DNA from: Vespula vulgaris | Taxonomy: Eukaryota > Arthropoda > Insecta > Hymenoptera > Vespidae | Reading direction: 5' to 3' | Assembly: GCF_905475345.1 (NCBI RefSeq) | Contig: NC_066596.1 | Coordinates: 2,351,501-2,415,500, forward strand | Length of the DNA stretch: 64,000 nt | The notes under the pieces: model-generated | The model's database searches: none | What the model was told of the DNA's origin: nothing | What the model saw: only the letters and a program-made list of their open reading frames with translations | Program-made: the position numbers and the translations under genes | Shown: one piece after another, positions 38,957 to 50,370 of the stretch | Numbering within the stretch: the stretch's first letter is position 1 | Layout of the letters: each line of letters begins with the position of its first letter

Positions 38957-41311
38957 CTTTTTTTGCAACAAAGAAAACATACATTTTCTTGGCAAACATA
39001 GATGAATGACCAAATGAACAGCTGTGAACAAAGATGCTACAAGTATGACGAGATAACGAACATACTGTTCACGTGTTCATGGTTAAGATGGTGTAATCCA
39101 ACTTTCAGACTTGACACTAAGCCAATTCGGATCAATGCCATGAGCACAGCTACGTGAAAAAATATATGTAACCCATAGGTTCGAATTATCATTCGAAAGT
39201 TATTGCCAATCTAACGTCAACAATGATTTAAATTATTATTTGATATATTTCTAACAAGACCTTTCTATTCGGTTTAAGTTAATTTATTTGCCAACTCGAA
39301 AGCACCTAAAAGACAATGTAAACTTTTGTAATAATAGGATATAGAAATATATTATTTGAAAACGATAAAATGAATTAGAGAATAATTCCTATCAGAAACG
39401 AAATTGATGAAACTCGTTCGAGTGCATCGACATTCTTCTGGTTGAATGCAGTTCAATTAGGTACGGAATGAGATAAAACGTTCTTATCACATTGGCCCAA
39501 TTTCAATAGCTATCGATTTTATCATTCCAGTATGTATTGTCTGGATATCATTCGTTAGTTGGATAACAGCCAACTAATAATATGTCAGACCGTGTGACGA
39601 AAGTTTTTACGTAATATTTTTTATTAATCATTTATACGAATTTTCAGAAATAACGAGATCGTTCACGTCCAGGTGTTTGTGTCTCATAAGTACACATCTG
39701 TTCGAGAAATATCACAGTCAAACTGAAACACGATTTAATCTGATATTTAGAGTTGCTCGTTTTATTATTTCTCTTTTTTTTTATCTTCTTTTTTTTCGCA
39801 AAAACATCGATTCGAATCAATTACCGATGAAAAATGAGAGACACGTGCATCTGAAAGTCTCTTTTTCAATTCTTTTTTTCCTTTTATTTTTTTTTTTATC
39901 TTTTTATTTTTTTTTTTTTTCATAGATCGTATCGAAATTTGAAAAACTTCGATGTCGTTCGAAAAATAACATTTACGTAGTCACGATCTAATTCTATATA
40001 AATCGGGTTATCTCTAAAAGTAGGTTTCAAAAGAAGAACTTGAACGAGCGCATAAAGTCCAAGTTATATATCTCTTAAGCGACCCGGATTTTCATTTCAC
40101 AATTTTGCGAGTTATAAGTTGCGATATACAATGACACATAAAACTGTTTTTACCTTCTATTACTTAGCACACGTAGAAGATAACTCTTAATAACACACAA
40201 TTTAATTTCATAGTTAAGAATGCACGTATAGTGTGGATAATAATTAGAATTTAGTATTTATATCTTACCTAAGAGATCTACAGACCCGAGAAACACTAGG
40301 AAGTAATGTTACTATTGTGCAAAAGAAAGATATTAGTCTTCTGATAAAGTTTGTTTTAAAGCCAAAATACCTCTTAACGTATCTTATACTCGAATTTCTA
40401 CTTCGTTTTAATATCTAAACGTTTGATCGATCTACCGTACTGGTACTTTGATCTTTTCTCGTTGATCAATTAACGTGATATCGTTCTGAAAATAAACCTT
40501 ACTAGTTTCCCTACCTGTTCTGAGATTCCGGATAAGGGTAAAGTGTTAAGGGTAAATTTTCATTGAAAATAAGAGGAACAATGTATTTCTAAATTCATTC
40601 GTAGGTGAGTTTGTTTTCTTTTTTAAATAAATTCTTATATCCTGATTTATTTAATTTATAACCCAATTATTGTCACGCATCTAAACAAAAATTATATATT
40701 ACTATAGTTACGTTTAATAAAGAAATTAATAAAGATATTAATTGTTCACAAATATCCACAGTTAATATATTAATATAGTATTATTTGGTATAGTATATAA
40801 TTATATACTCTCTCTCTCTTTCTCTTTCCTTCTATAATATTGATATAATAAAATTACATAGATAATATATTCTATAATTATACTATATCAATATACAAAA
40901 CATTATAGAAACTTCGTACATGAAGTAAATTAATTTTTATAACGAGATAAAATGAAGTAAAAGTTAGAAAAAAATATTAAAGTAATACAAATATGTATCT
41001 TTAAAATCACATAAAGTTATCATTTGTAAATTATATTATAAGTATTACGTTAAATAAATTTTTCTATTCGAACGTATAAAATAAAAATTGAGTTATAATG
41101 TATTAAAATTAATACAAATAAATATGTAATTATATATACATGTATATGTTAAAAATAAATGATTACCTGAAGACGTGACTCGTGCGTGTATCTTAGCTAT
41201 TATACTTCTGAATGTTTCCCCACCTTCTTGCGGTTTTGGCGCGAAACTTCGTAGCTTCTCCAGGATAACGTCGTTTATAGCATCGTCCACGCATCTATTG
41301 CTCGGCGACAT
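13392..41311 (-). CDS. AGTPBP1: Cytosolic carboxypeptidase 1 (CCP1/Nna1), tubulin deglutamylase, 18 exons
   Basis: M14 metallocarboxypeptidase that removes glutamates from tubulin tails and other proteins in the cytosol. Exons in transcript order: 41311-41167, 39149-39066, 38692-38610, 37709-37598, 37412-37270, 37150-37024, 36932-36801, 36569-36426, 35869-35698, 35525-35459, 35377-35199, 35080-34453, 34006-33494, 33410-33232, 15704-15452, 14882-14758, 14516-14364, 13488-13392. Every junction keeps phase and gives 1111 residues. Residues 1-380 are helical ARM-like, 380-470 acidic and Ser-rich, about 675-840 the CCP beta-sandwich domain, and 844 onward catalytic. Zinc ligands are H855 and E858 (RVHPGES) and H953 (VDYHGHSRRKN); E1034 in SYTMESSF is the catalytic base. 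TNEDLNRRW is also conserved. The start is ATG at 41311; the C-terminus is acidic. Family and catalytic assignment are very secure; the first exon is less so. Confidence 0.93.
21498..21540. repeat. (TA)n microsatellite
   Basis: Uninterrupted TA run inside the large CCP1 intron. Confidence 0.9.
21900..22070 (+). CDS. Possible small membrane or secreted protein, 56 residues
   Basis: Short open frame starting with MCDDDLADSKR, followed by a run of about 18 hydrophobic residues (mostly Leu, Phe and Ile), then a Pro-rich turn and a basic tail rich in Arg, Lys and Ser ending before TAA. The layout fits a signal anchor or a signal peptide with a short basic mature part. A TTTTTTAG acceptor-like string lies about 20 bases before the ATG. 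The hydrophobic part comes from a CT-rich stretch, which can give Leu/Phe runs by chance, so this is weak. No family is recognised. Confidence 0.2.
   Translation: MCDDDLADSKRLCFSLILLLFLLLFAFPTPLTPKERRGSFVAASYNRIKSRGKQTV
22955..23250. repeat. Cluster of purine/pyrimidine simple repeats
   Basis: GGA trinucleotide run (about 22961-22990), GAAA tetranucleotide run (about 23010-23045), GA tract and then a CTC/CTT block (about 23151-23240). These produce poly-Arg and poly-Pro frames on the minus strand that I do not regard as genes. Confidence 0.85.
25935..26030. repeat. (CT)n tract upstream of the lectin gene
   Basis: Pyrimidine-only tract, mostly CT with TTTATCT interruptions, about 260 bases before the lectin start codon. 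Such GAGA-type tracts can act as promoter elements in insects; that role is only inferred. Confidence 0.8.
26040..26292 (+). promoter_or_regulatory. GC-richer 5' region of the lectin gene
   Basis: The 250 bases before the lectin ATG are clearly richer in G and C than the surrounding intron and probably hold the promoter and 5' leader. No TATA box at a clear position is seen. Confidence 0.35.
26293..31636 (+). CDS. Secreted C-type lectin-domain protein with long acidic tail (four exons)
   Basis: Exons 26293-26338, 28879-29236, 29629-29784, 30844-31636; phases fit and give 450 residues. Residues 1-16 are a signal peptide (MKIATLLLVIVAFASG). Residues about 20-172 form a C-type lectin domain with the two expected disulphides, C50-C167 and C144-C159. 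The usual WND calcium motif is replaced by WEAQDC and no EPN or QPD triplet is evident, so calcium-dependent sugar binding is doubtful. Residues 173-450 form a disordered, Asp/Glu/Ser-rich tail with no recognised domain. The domain resembles insect lectins of the schlaff/Clect27 kind linked to cuticle, but this assignment is a recollection and not tested. The gene lies wholly inside a CCP1 intron on the opposite strand, with its own start region and stop. Probable role: extracellular or cuticle matrix. Confidence 0.88.
26757..26785. repeat. (AACG)n microsatellite
   Basis: Seven tandem tetranucleotide units in the first intron of the lectin gene. Confidence 0.85.
27188..27243. repeat. (TA)n microsatellite
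   Basis: Long TA run in the first intron of the lectin gene. Confidence 0.9.
27575..27690. repeat. (CT)n tract
   Basis: Over 100 bases of nearly pure CT in the first intron of the lectin gene, with G interruptions. Confidence 0.9.
31637..33231. other. 3' flank of the lectin gene within the CCP1 intron
   Basis: No gene is seen. It includes GAA-rich sequence directly after the lectin stop and an AAT-rich block at about 32033-32130. Confidence 0.5.
32033..32130. repeat. (AAT)n-rich block
   Basis: Imperfect AAT trinucleotide repeats with GATAAT variants; source of poly-Asn and poly-Ile frames that are not genes. Confidence 0.85.
34136..34300. repeat. Two degenerate tandem units in a CCP1 intron
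   Basis: Two units of about 70-75 bases share the order TTTTAATAA, ATTAATTTA, ATATTAATGAAGAT and TTAACG. They lie in the intron between the exons at 34006 and 34453. Confidence 0.5.
34366..34392. repeat. (GT)n microsatellite
   Basis: Uninterrupted GT run in a CCP1 intron close to the exon ending at 34453. Confidence 0.9.
38906..38955. repeat. (AT)n microsatellite
   Basis: About 25 AT units in the intron between CCP1 exons 2 and 3. Confidence 0.9.
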
Positions 41312-42645
41312 CGCACTTAAACCGCAAAGCAAACAGTTAAAATTACATCGTTCCAGTAAAAGTGGTAGTAACTAAACAAGCTCGTTAATACCTTGACAGG
41401 GCATGGCGTGCAAAACGAACTTAAACGAAAGTAACTATCTTTCAATCGTAAGTGAATTTGCCAAGAAACAAAGAATAAAAGAATTTTATTAAATTTGTAG
41501 AAATTGATAAAGATTATCATTAGAACGGATAATAGATTTTTATATAATTTCAATAAAATATAATTGTTTGAAATTTTTATCGGCTTTTAATTGAAGAATA
41601 ATCGATTAATATCTTCTCTTTCGATATCTTTCAATCGTAGAGAAATATTGCTATTAAATAACGACAAAATAAATGATTGTTATTGTTTTAACGAGAAAAA
41701 TCGATAGAAATTTTTGTTAAGAGGACTAACAATAATTTTTTATATAATTTCGAATGAAATATTATAAAATTATTACAAATCTCTAATCCAACAGATTTTA
41801 ACTTAAACAATAAAAACGTCAAACCAGATCCATTTAATATAAATTCTCGAATTATTAGAAACATTAATTTTTCGATTAGAAAAGGAAGAAGAAAGAAAAA
41901 AAGAAAGGAAAAAGAGAAACATGATGATAATGAAAGAAATGAAAAGAAGAAACTATCGTTTCTTTTAAGAGATTAAACGAGGATGAATGTCTCTCAAAGA
42001 TATCAATGAGTATCTCCATTGGCTTTGATCCAACTCAAATGAAAAATCTCATTAATCAGACTTTGCGATCAGCTGGCCACGGTTAGTCAATGTCACAGAA
42101 ATGAAAATCAAGCATAGAAAAAGGGATTTTCAAGGTTAATTAACGCAAAGAACGTAACGAGCAACGTTTGAAAATAACTTTCAAAGTCTAACGAGGAGCT
42201 AACGAGTACTAGGAGCCCTGTCGATGAAATTAATAATTAAGCAAGTAGATATTAAAATAACTTGAGTATCTAATACATAGACACACACGCACGAACACTC
42301 ATACATGAATACTTAATATTTATGGTTGATATTCAAGGGAATCTAGTTAATAAGTTAAATCATAATATATGTATATATATTAAGAGAAATCCTAAGAAAT
42401 AAAATGACGATGCTAATTCCACTTAACTGAGAAGCTGATAAAGCAATGAATGCAAAAGAACAACTGCAATGACTGCAAATAGTAAGCAATATGCTGAAGA
42501 AAGAGAAACAACAAGAGAGAGAGAGACAGAAAGACGTCAACAGACTCATGGCAAACATATATACGCTCACGCATACACACACTAAGGAAGGACGGACACA
42601 CACGCACGATACACGAATAGGTTGTTTCTGTGTTGCTTTTGATTT

Positions 42646-42744
42646 TTACTCTTCCTCCTCGATGTCCTCCGCATTCTCCTGGAGTGCAACCACTTCCATC
42701 GGTCGCTGGTTCTCCTTGTCGCACTTTTCCAATGCACTTTTCAT
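42646..42744 (-). CDS. Possible 32-residue acidic peptide or terminal exon
   Basis: Minus-strand frame from ATG at 42744 to TAA: starts MKSALEKCDKENQRPMEV and ends with a run of Glu. The amino-acid mix reads like a real protein end, but the sequence above it is a GA tract on this strand with no pyrimidine run for an acceptor. It could be a short peptide, the end of an undetected gene, or chance. No family recognised. Confidence 0.2.
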   Translation of the reverse strand: MKSALEKCDKENQRPMEVVALQENAEDIEEEE

Positions 42745-42783
42745 CTCTCCTTCTCTCTCTATCTCTCTTTTTCTCTTTCTCTT

Positions 42784-42844
<61 letters not shown>

Positions 42845-42865
42845 CTGTCTCTGTCTCTTTCTCTC
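42745..42865. repeat. (CT)n tract
   Basis: Pyrimidine-only tract, largely CT with TTT interruptions, abutting the small acidic minus-strand frame. Confidence 0.9.
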
Positions 42866-43121
42866 TCCTTCTCTCCTTCTTCTTCTATCTCTTTTTATTT
42901 TTCTTTTTTTTCTTCTCTTTTCACTAAAATAGTCTTTGTGTTTTCGATAATAATGACTGAGATGAAGGAAGAAAAATAATTATAATCGTTTAATTATGTA
43001 TCGTTTCATATCGAATTTATCGATATGAAAATTTCGTTATAAATGGAAATGTTTCTTTGTGAAAGACAAATTTGAATCTTGTTTTGTGTATGTCTCTTTC
43101 TCTCTCTCTCTCTTTTCTCTT

Positions 43122-43161
<40 letters not shown>

Positions 43162-43349
43162 TCTCTTTTTCTTTCGCCTTTTCTTTTTCTCGAATTCTCA
43201 ACAAAATTCGCGATCCACACGCTTCAACACTCTGAAGCGGTTTGACGTTTCCCGCTGCCAAAACTATGTTTAAAAGCATAGCACGCACGCATGCACGCAC
43301 GAGGTAATTCTATTTATATCTACGGCCGCTTTCCAAAAATCGGCTGATT

Positions 43350-43357
43350 TTATTTAC

Positions 43358-43392
<35 letters not shown>

Positions 43393-43394
43393 TC
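43350..43394. repeat. (TTTA)n microsatellite
   Basis: About ten tandem TTTA units with one CTTA variant. Confidence 0.9.
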
Positions 43395-44170
43395 TTTTTC
43401 CTTCCCTTTTTTTTCTTTTCTCTCCTTTTCTTTTTTCTTTTCTTTTCATTTTGATTCTTCTTTAATTTCTCAAATAAATGTCTTTTCTATCGAGGACATC
43501 GACGCGAGGCTTGAAAATGTCACGAAATATCTAAATTTCGCAATGAATACGTGACTAATCGATGCTAGAAGAGAGACAATAACGTACACGTTGAGATGAG
43601 CCTTAAAGAGAGATAGAGATAAAGCATACGTGCAAGATTGCAATTTTGTATAAGAAATAATAAAATGTGAAAAGATGAACGAATGGAATGTTAATAAATG
43701 GAAAAGAAATTAAAACATTAGTGTTAATAAAATATAAATAAAAACAATTAAAAATATAATTTACGTAATAAACAAATAATTAAGTTCAAGATGAAATTAA
43801 AGTACTAAAAAACCAATAACTATTAACTTATTTTTTCTAAACAATAATAAGTAATACATAGAACATATTTAATAAACATTAACGAACTTACACATAAAAA
43901 TAATTAACAAAACATTAAAAACAATGAAAAATACAATCTACGTAATAGGTAAGAGCGATAAGGATTACAGTCAAATATAATTAAAATTAAAAAAGAAAGA
44001 AGGTATAATAAAATGATGGACTTAGTTTTTTCTAAAAAATAAAAAGAGACAGATGTAGAATATATTCGAATATTCATAGAAATGAATTGTACAAATCGTT
44101 GAAATACACTATTCATGTCTAATTTTAACATCACACCACATTTTGTAATTCGACGTGAATATACACATAC

Positions 44171-44181
<11 letters not shown>

Positions 44182-44229
<48 letters not shown>
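44182..44229. repeat. (CATA)n/(TA)n microsatellite
   Basis: CATA units pass into a pure TA run. Confidence 0.9.
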
Positions 44230-44231
<2 letters not shown>

Positions 44232-44523
44232 TACTGGTATTCTATATAATCTATCAAGATTGTTTAGAATAGTACGTCACGTGAATGAACGAAAAGTTCG
44301 AGAAAGCATACACGTTGTTCTAATCTTTCACGATTTCTAAGTTTCGCCAAAATGTAGGTCGGTAAATTATTATGAGACAGCTGAATGTAACCACAAAATG
44401 ACAGTGTTGATTGATTATTTACACAATGGTATATATTTTCTGATAGTTTTCTTACGAAAGTGATAACTGATACAAAGAGAGACAAAGAGAAAGAGAAAGA
44501 TAGAGAGAGAGAAAGAGAGAAAA

Positions 44524-44554
<31 letters not shown>

Positions 44555-45261
44555 ATAAGAGGAACGGAAAAGAGAAGGAAAAATCGTTCGGTAGGTGTAC
44601 TTCTGCGCAGAAGATGTACACACATGAAAGGCCAAAAATAATCGTTCCTCGCTATAGAACGATCAGAAGAAATTAGTGTTTACACGAGATCGCACACGAT
44701 AGCAATGCACTTTCCTCGAAATCGACCTCGAACACGTGTCTCCTTCGACTACCACTCGACCTTAATGTCAATTTCAAAAGAATATATATATATACATGTA
44801 CACACATATATGTATATATATACGAGTCAACAAACAAATGGATCCTTATCCTTCGAAAATAAAATTTGAAAAATATTATTCTCAAATATATCAAATTTCT
44901 AATATATACGCACATATATTGTTATTACACATTATCCTCTTTTTTGGAGGAAAAAAAAAACAATGAAAGAAAAAGGAAACAGAATCAATATAATTATATC
45001 GTTATTGTCAACGCACAATCGACCTGTAAATACACAATGACAGTAATAAAAATAAATAAACGATTAAATAATGAAAAGATTGAAAATAAAAAAAATACAA
45101 GAGAGCTCACCGTGGAGGAAGATTTGAACGAATTTCTTCGATTAAAAATGAACGATGAAAATTCACTTACACTCGATATTAATAGTTTCCCCCGTACACA
45201 CGACTATGGAAACGTAAACGCTCTCGTGGCCATCCGTACGAACGACTAACCTTCGAAAGTA

Positions 45262-45267
45262 ACAACA

Positions 45268-45322
<55 letters not shown>

Positions 45323-45345
45323 CGACGACGACGACGTCGACGATG
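45262..45345. repeat. (ACG)n trinucleotide repeat
   Basis: More than twenty ACG units with a few ATG and TCG variants. It is the longest CpG-bearing repeat of the window and creates a poly-Arg frame on the minus strand that I do not call as a gene. Confidence 0.9.
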
Positions 45346-47005
45346 ACGAAAAAGAGGAAGAAGAAAATGAAGAAGAGGAAGGAAAAGTGAAGCAGGTTGT
45401 TCGTTTAAATACGCCCTGTTACAAGGACCTAACTGATTGAAGAAGGACGAAATATTCAATTCGAAATGGTTTACTTACGTGACGTCACACTCACGAAAAT
45501 TTGATATGATCTTACACATACATCGAAGTGAAACGAGAGAGAGAGGGAGAGAGAGAGAAAGAGAGAGATAAAGATAATATAGAATGATGAAAATTGTAAT
45601 ATATAGATAGAAATAAAGAGAGAGAGAGAAAAAGAGAGAGAGAAAGAGAAAGATGAAAGGAACGTGCTCGTTCAGAGCAGAATCAGGTGTATGCGGCACT
45701 TGTTGATAAACACGAAAAGCTACTGCAGATTGATTAGTAGGCGTGCGAAGTTCCACGAGGGTAGTCGACGCCTCACGAACTTTCCTATCGATTCATGTGA
45801 AAGGGCGCCTTGGTTCAAACTGGTCCACATGTTCTTTCTCTCTCTCTCTCTCTCTCTCTATTTCTCTTTCTATCTCTTCTTCTTCCTCTCTCTTTCTCTC
45901 TCTGTCTGTCCCTTTATTCCTTTCAATCTACAATTCTTTTAATCGAAACCATTTTCTAATTGTCTTTTAACATGACATTTGTTAATCAAACATTTTTATT
46001 TCTTTATCAATAATCATAATTTCATGAACAAATTTTGTAATTATTTCTGTACGTGTGTTTGTGTATGTATAATGTAAATGTTTATGTAAGAATTTCGTAT
46101 TTTATATTTTTAATGACAAATTTGAATTTCTATCTCTCGATCTTTCTCTTTGATCTTTCTTTCTTTTCTTTCTCCTTTTTTTTGGAACTTGTAATTCGAA
46201 AAAAAGTAAGAATAAATGATTATCAATCTCTGTGATCGCGTTGAGGAAAAAAAGAAAAAGAAATGATAAGAATAATACGAAGATGTTCAACTTCTATTCT
46301 CATTTCTCTCGTGAAATATCACGTAATGTTAAAGTGCACGTAGGAAATCCCGAAAATAACGTCTTCGTGAGAGATATTGACGTCATCCTAAGTGGGATAT
46401 TAATTGCATTGAACGATAGAAATGGAGAGTGTATGCACGATATGTATATATGCGTAGTATGTAAATGCGTTAAACATGTGTAATAAAATAAATTTTTTAT
46501 TCCATGAAGTGATACCAGACAAAGGCGTTCCTGGTGATATCTCTTCGTTAAAGAATTTACGAATTCAAGTTTTATCTTTTACGATCAAATTGACCTCGGA
46601 TATCTATAAAAGGTCTCGGTGAGATTTCAAAAAAAAAAAAAAAAAAGAAAAGTTCTTTAAACTGGTAAACGGAGTTCATAATTTCTGATATAGTAATTAA
46701 AATAAAATAAAAGAAAATATATTTATGTATACGTATAAATATTTCAAATTTATAATTACAAAAATCATGAATGAGCAAAGAAATTTATTTAATTTAAATA
46801 ATCTTTCCGATTGATATTTAAAATAATCGAAATGTATTATTTAAATTAATTCTCTTTTTAATATTATTAATTTTTGATTTCACACGATCCCATTGGAGTT
46901 TTATCTTTCTCTTTCATTTTGTTTCTTCTTAATAGAAATTAAAATATACCGACATTTCTATGTATAAAATGTATGTTTAGTAAAGATTATGACGAAATAT
47001 TTAAC

Positions 47006-47172
47006 CTGGCACAGCACCCTTTCATCTGACTATCGTCTTCACGATAAATCTTCTTCCGTCGTTCCAAACGAAATTTTATGTCTGCTAGTCCAAGTGCCTG
47101 TCCTCTTCGTCTATTTTTTCTTTTAACACGTAATACCAATTTTGGCTTTTGCTGACGCACAGACGCATGCAT
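47006..47172 (-). CDS. Possible first exon of an unknown basic protein
   Basis: Minus-strand frame from ATG at 47172 with 55 codons, rich in Lys and Arg (KRKNRRRGQALGLADIKF, LERRKKIY), reaching a possible donor CCAG|GTTAAA at 47006. The donor is weak and no following exon in phase was found. Alternatively the frame simply runs on to a stop six codons later. Confidence 0.2.
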
Positions 47173-47957
47173 TTCGATGGTAATCGAGAATCGGAGTATA
47201 TAACGATATAAATATATTTAATACAAATTTTCGATCTCGCTAACTCGCTAGATCTTCATTTTATGCTTCCTTGGTAACTCCACGATTTTTTTTTACTCAT
47301 CCTGCCTACAGCTAACGATGAGGTTACATAAGGTCAAGACAATGATCTCGATCAAGATGGACGACTTGCATTGTGAAGTCGGTCTAATTTTTTTATTTCG
47401 ATTCTCGAACAATTTTAATTCGACGTGAAAAAAAAAGAAAAGAAAAATATTAATATTATTTAATTTTTATATTAACTCGACGAACACGAATACGTTAATT
47501 AATTTTAATTAACATTTATGAATTGTGTTTTATATATCCACACATACACATATCTATATATGCATATATAATGTTGTCATTAATATTAATTGATATTAAT
47601 TAATACATTCTCTCGGGAAAATTAAAATTAATACTAATATCAACGTTATGTTGTTCAATTATAATATTTAATTAAATTTACCGAATAATTTAACAAATGT
47701 AGAACTATTTTGTCTATGTGACGTTTGCATATAATCTTCATGAAAAAGTTTATCAATAAAAATATTTGAAAAATGTAAAAAAAAGAAGAAAAGAAAAGAA
47801 AAAATTAGGTCATCTATTTAAAAGAAAAAAGAAAAAAATAAAAAAGGAAGACTTTGTTTGTTTAATTTTTTTCTTCTTTTTTTTCTTTTATTAAATAAAG
47901 CCACACCCACATGAACGATCGTTCTCGATCTCTAAGGAACATCGATCAAGCATCGTT

Positions 47958-48134
47958 ATGGTCTCGAAGGAGGGTGACGCTGCTTACAACTTCGGGTGGA
48001 ATATTAGAAATGCAAATTCGAATGTCAAAGATAGCTCTCGACCACACCCTCCTCATCCAAATGATCTAAACGCGAATTCGACGATCTTTCAGCCGGTTTA
48101 CGCACATCTGCATCGGCACGGATATATAGGGTGA
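47958..48134 (+). CDS. Possible 58-residue protein or first exon ending in a MITE
   Basis: Open frame starting MVSKEGDAAYNFGW, rich in Asn, His and Pro, with TGA falling inside the left terminal repeat of the MITE-like element. A strong donor-like string GG|GTGAGT lies in that repeat, so the frame could instead be a first exon spliced onward. A second frame (from ATG 47911) is also open, so the coding evidence is ambiguous. Not recognised. Confidence 0.22.
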   Translation: MVSKEGDAAYNFGWNIRNANSNVKDSSRPHPPHPNDLNANSTIFQPVYAHLHRHGYIG

Positions 48135-48687
48135 GTCACGTGACTCTTCTCATGCCAGCTTGTCGATCACTACCAGCAAAGATCATTTTTATGATAAAAA
48201 TTGAAATTATCGAAAGAAAATATTCTTATAAGAATTGTCACCGTATTATTTTTGGAATTTTATTATTAATAACTATTGAAGATTATTTTTATCATTAACA
48301 GCCGAGAATCGTTAAAACTCATATTATTATTTGATTTATATCGTTAATAACTATCGTGAAGATTATTGTTTTTACTGTAGATAACTGAATCGTTCAAAAA
48401 AAGAATAACGTAACGTTACTTTTTATTTTCTTTTTATTATTAGAATAATTTTTTAATAACTATCGAGGATTATTTTTATTACAGACAATATTAAAAAACT
48501 AATCGTTATATTATTACTGTAATTATGTCTATTGATTATAACTATAGAAAATTATTTTTATTATGAATAATCGAACCATTGCTAAAGAAAAATATATATT
48601 TATGTTCTTATAGATTTCTTCTTATCGTCGGATTATTTAGAAATGAAATATTTCCTTGCGAAGAGTTATGTGGCTCACCCTATATAG
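48123..48687. mobile_element. MITE-like element with about 28-bp terminal inverted repeats
   Basis: The ends TATATAGGGTGAG (48123-48135) and its reverse complement (48675-48687) match exactly, and the match continues inward with a few mismatches to about 28 bases (CACRTRACTCTTC). The inside is 500 bases of AT-rich DNA with no transposase frame and with four degenerate units of about 100-120 bases, each containing TAACTAT..GA..ATTATTTTTAT. The TATA at each edge could include a TA target duplication, as in Tc1/mariner-type MITEs; the superfamily is inferred. Confidence 0.6.
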
Positions 48688-49329
48688 GTATGTATAGCTT
48701 CTCTTCTTTTTATTCATCTCTCGATACATTCGTCGAGTCATTCGGGCTATATTAAAATTTTTCTTGTTAAAGTATTTACGATAAAATGTCGGAGATTTAT
48801 CGTAAGAGATAAAGACGATAATCTGTTGAAAGGAACAAATCGATACTAATTATCAAGAAAATGAATCTCGATCATTTCTAACATCATCAATTCACTAATT
48901 TTATATCGACTGATTAACATCCTTCTAATTTAATTATCAATATTGAAAGTACCTGTAATAATAACGTCGATTTTAATTTTCATGATCATTATCATTCAAT
49001 CGAATTAATTTAAATCGACGAAGTGTTAACTTACAAAGAAAACAAAAAATGAAGAGAAAGAAGACAAAAAACAAACAAAAATACAAACAAGAATACAAAC
49101 AAACAAAAAATGTATACCATATAAACGTGAATTTGTTTGTGTAATAGAAGGTTTTCCCTCCATTGCCCATGTTAAGTATAATAAAATTAATTATTATGGT
49201 TGATCTTCCTTACAAAAACATCCTCCATTGCCCATGAGAAAAAGCGACGACTATGGGCTTGTAGAAACTAAAAAGGAAGACTCACGAATGATATTCACGT
49301 GGTGGGGGTGTTGCTCTTCGAGAACTGGA

Positions 49330-49337
49330 TATATAAA
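49330..49337 (+). promoter_or_regulatory. TATA box of the Tyr/Pro-rich secreted protein gene
   Basis: TATATAAA about 30 bases before an initiator-like TTCAAGTT (about 49356-49363) and 83 bases before the start codon. Spacing is that of an insect RNA polymerase II core promoter. Confidence 0.55.
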
Positions 49338-49412
49338 TCGCGAGTAGGGCTGAAATTCAAGTTAGTTCTGTGCTAGTTTTTCTCTGACAATAAGTGAGCT
49401 TCTCTGTACGCA

Positions 49413-50321
49413 ATGCAGGTAAAATTATAGTCATCGCGAAGACAAAGACCATAGTGTATTCTGATCGTCAAAGAAATCTTTATTGTCTCATTCTATTTAT
49501 TCGTTCTATCTACTTAACATACTCTAACGTGTTAGAAAAGTTAAATGAAAGAAAAAAAAGGAAAGAAAAAAAGAAAAATAAAACAAATACATCGACTTAG
49601 AACGAATCGAAGGTCGTCCACGCTTTATTTTTTTCCATTCTATTTATCTAAGTATATTCGATCTACGTGATCTGCATGTTAAGTAAGAGGAATATAATTT
49701 AATACTTTTGGTTAGGTAGCAAATTTTCTTCACGTTTTTATCGTAACTTATTGTTGACTAAAAAGAAACAAAAAAGAAGAAAAAGACAATATAATCTTTA
49801 ATAATGATAACAGGGTGGAACGTCGTTGGCTCTCTTTCTAATTCTGGCCGTCTCTATCGTCGAAATTCAATCTGCATCATTTGCTAAGTTATATCAAAGC
49901 AGTTATCAATATCCACAAATGATCCGTCCTGAATACTTTCAAATCGCTCATCAAAATGGTTTAGCACCATATTACATATACAATTTGTTTCAGGTAAGAG
50001 ATGAACGATCGATTTCATTATCATTATTATTATTATTATTACTGTTTTTATTATTAATATGTAATTATTAAAATTAAACTCATTCGCAATATTAACAATT
50101 GTAATCTTTTAATGTAATTTATAGATCACATTTTGTTGGTTTAATTTATATAAAAATATAAATTAAAAAATTTCTAAAGGATTTATGTTTCGTAGGTGCA
50201 TACTGATTTAACGCCTGGAAGTCCAACAATTTTGCCAGAAAAACAAACAACGACCCTTACTCACCTGCCACCCTATGGATATTACTACTACGACTTTAGA
50301 TTCCCAATTAATCCGGTAATT

Positions 50322-50370
<49 letters not shown>

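Larger units (their letters stand above)
41312..49329. other. Repeat-rich intergenic region between CCP1 and the secreted-protein cluster
   Basis: No gene can be assigned with confidence over about 8 kb. It contains many microsatellites (CT at 42745-42865 and 43087-43170, TTTA at 43350-43394, TA at 44182-44229, GA at 44480-44556, ACG at 45262-45345), several GC-richer islands that look weakly coding on the minus strand (about 42646-42744, 44680-44770, 45700-45800, 47006-47172), and a MITE-like element. The promoter of CCP1 should lie near its upper end of transcription, just above 41311. Confidence 0.5.

Noticed and set aside
45163..45459. Minus-strand poly-Arg frame
   Set aside because: It is produced by the ACG trinucleotide repeat.
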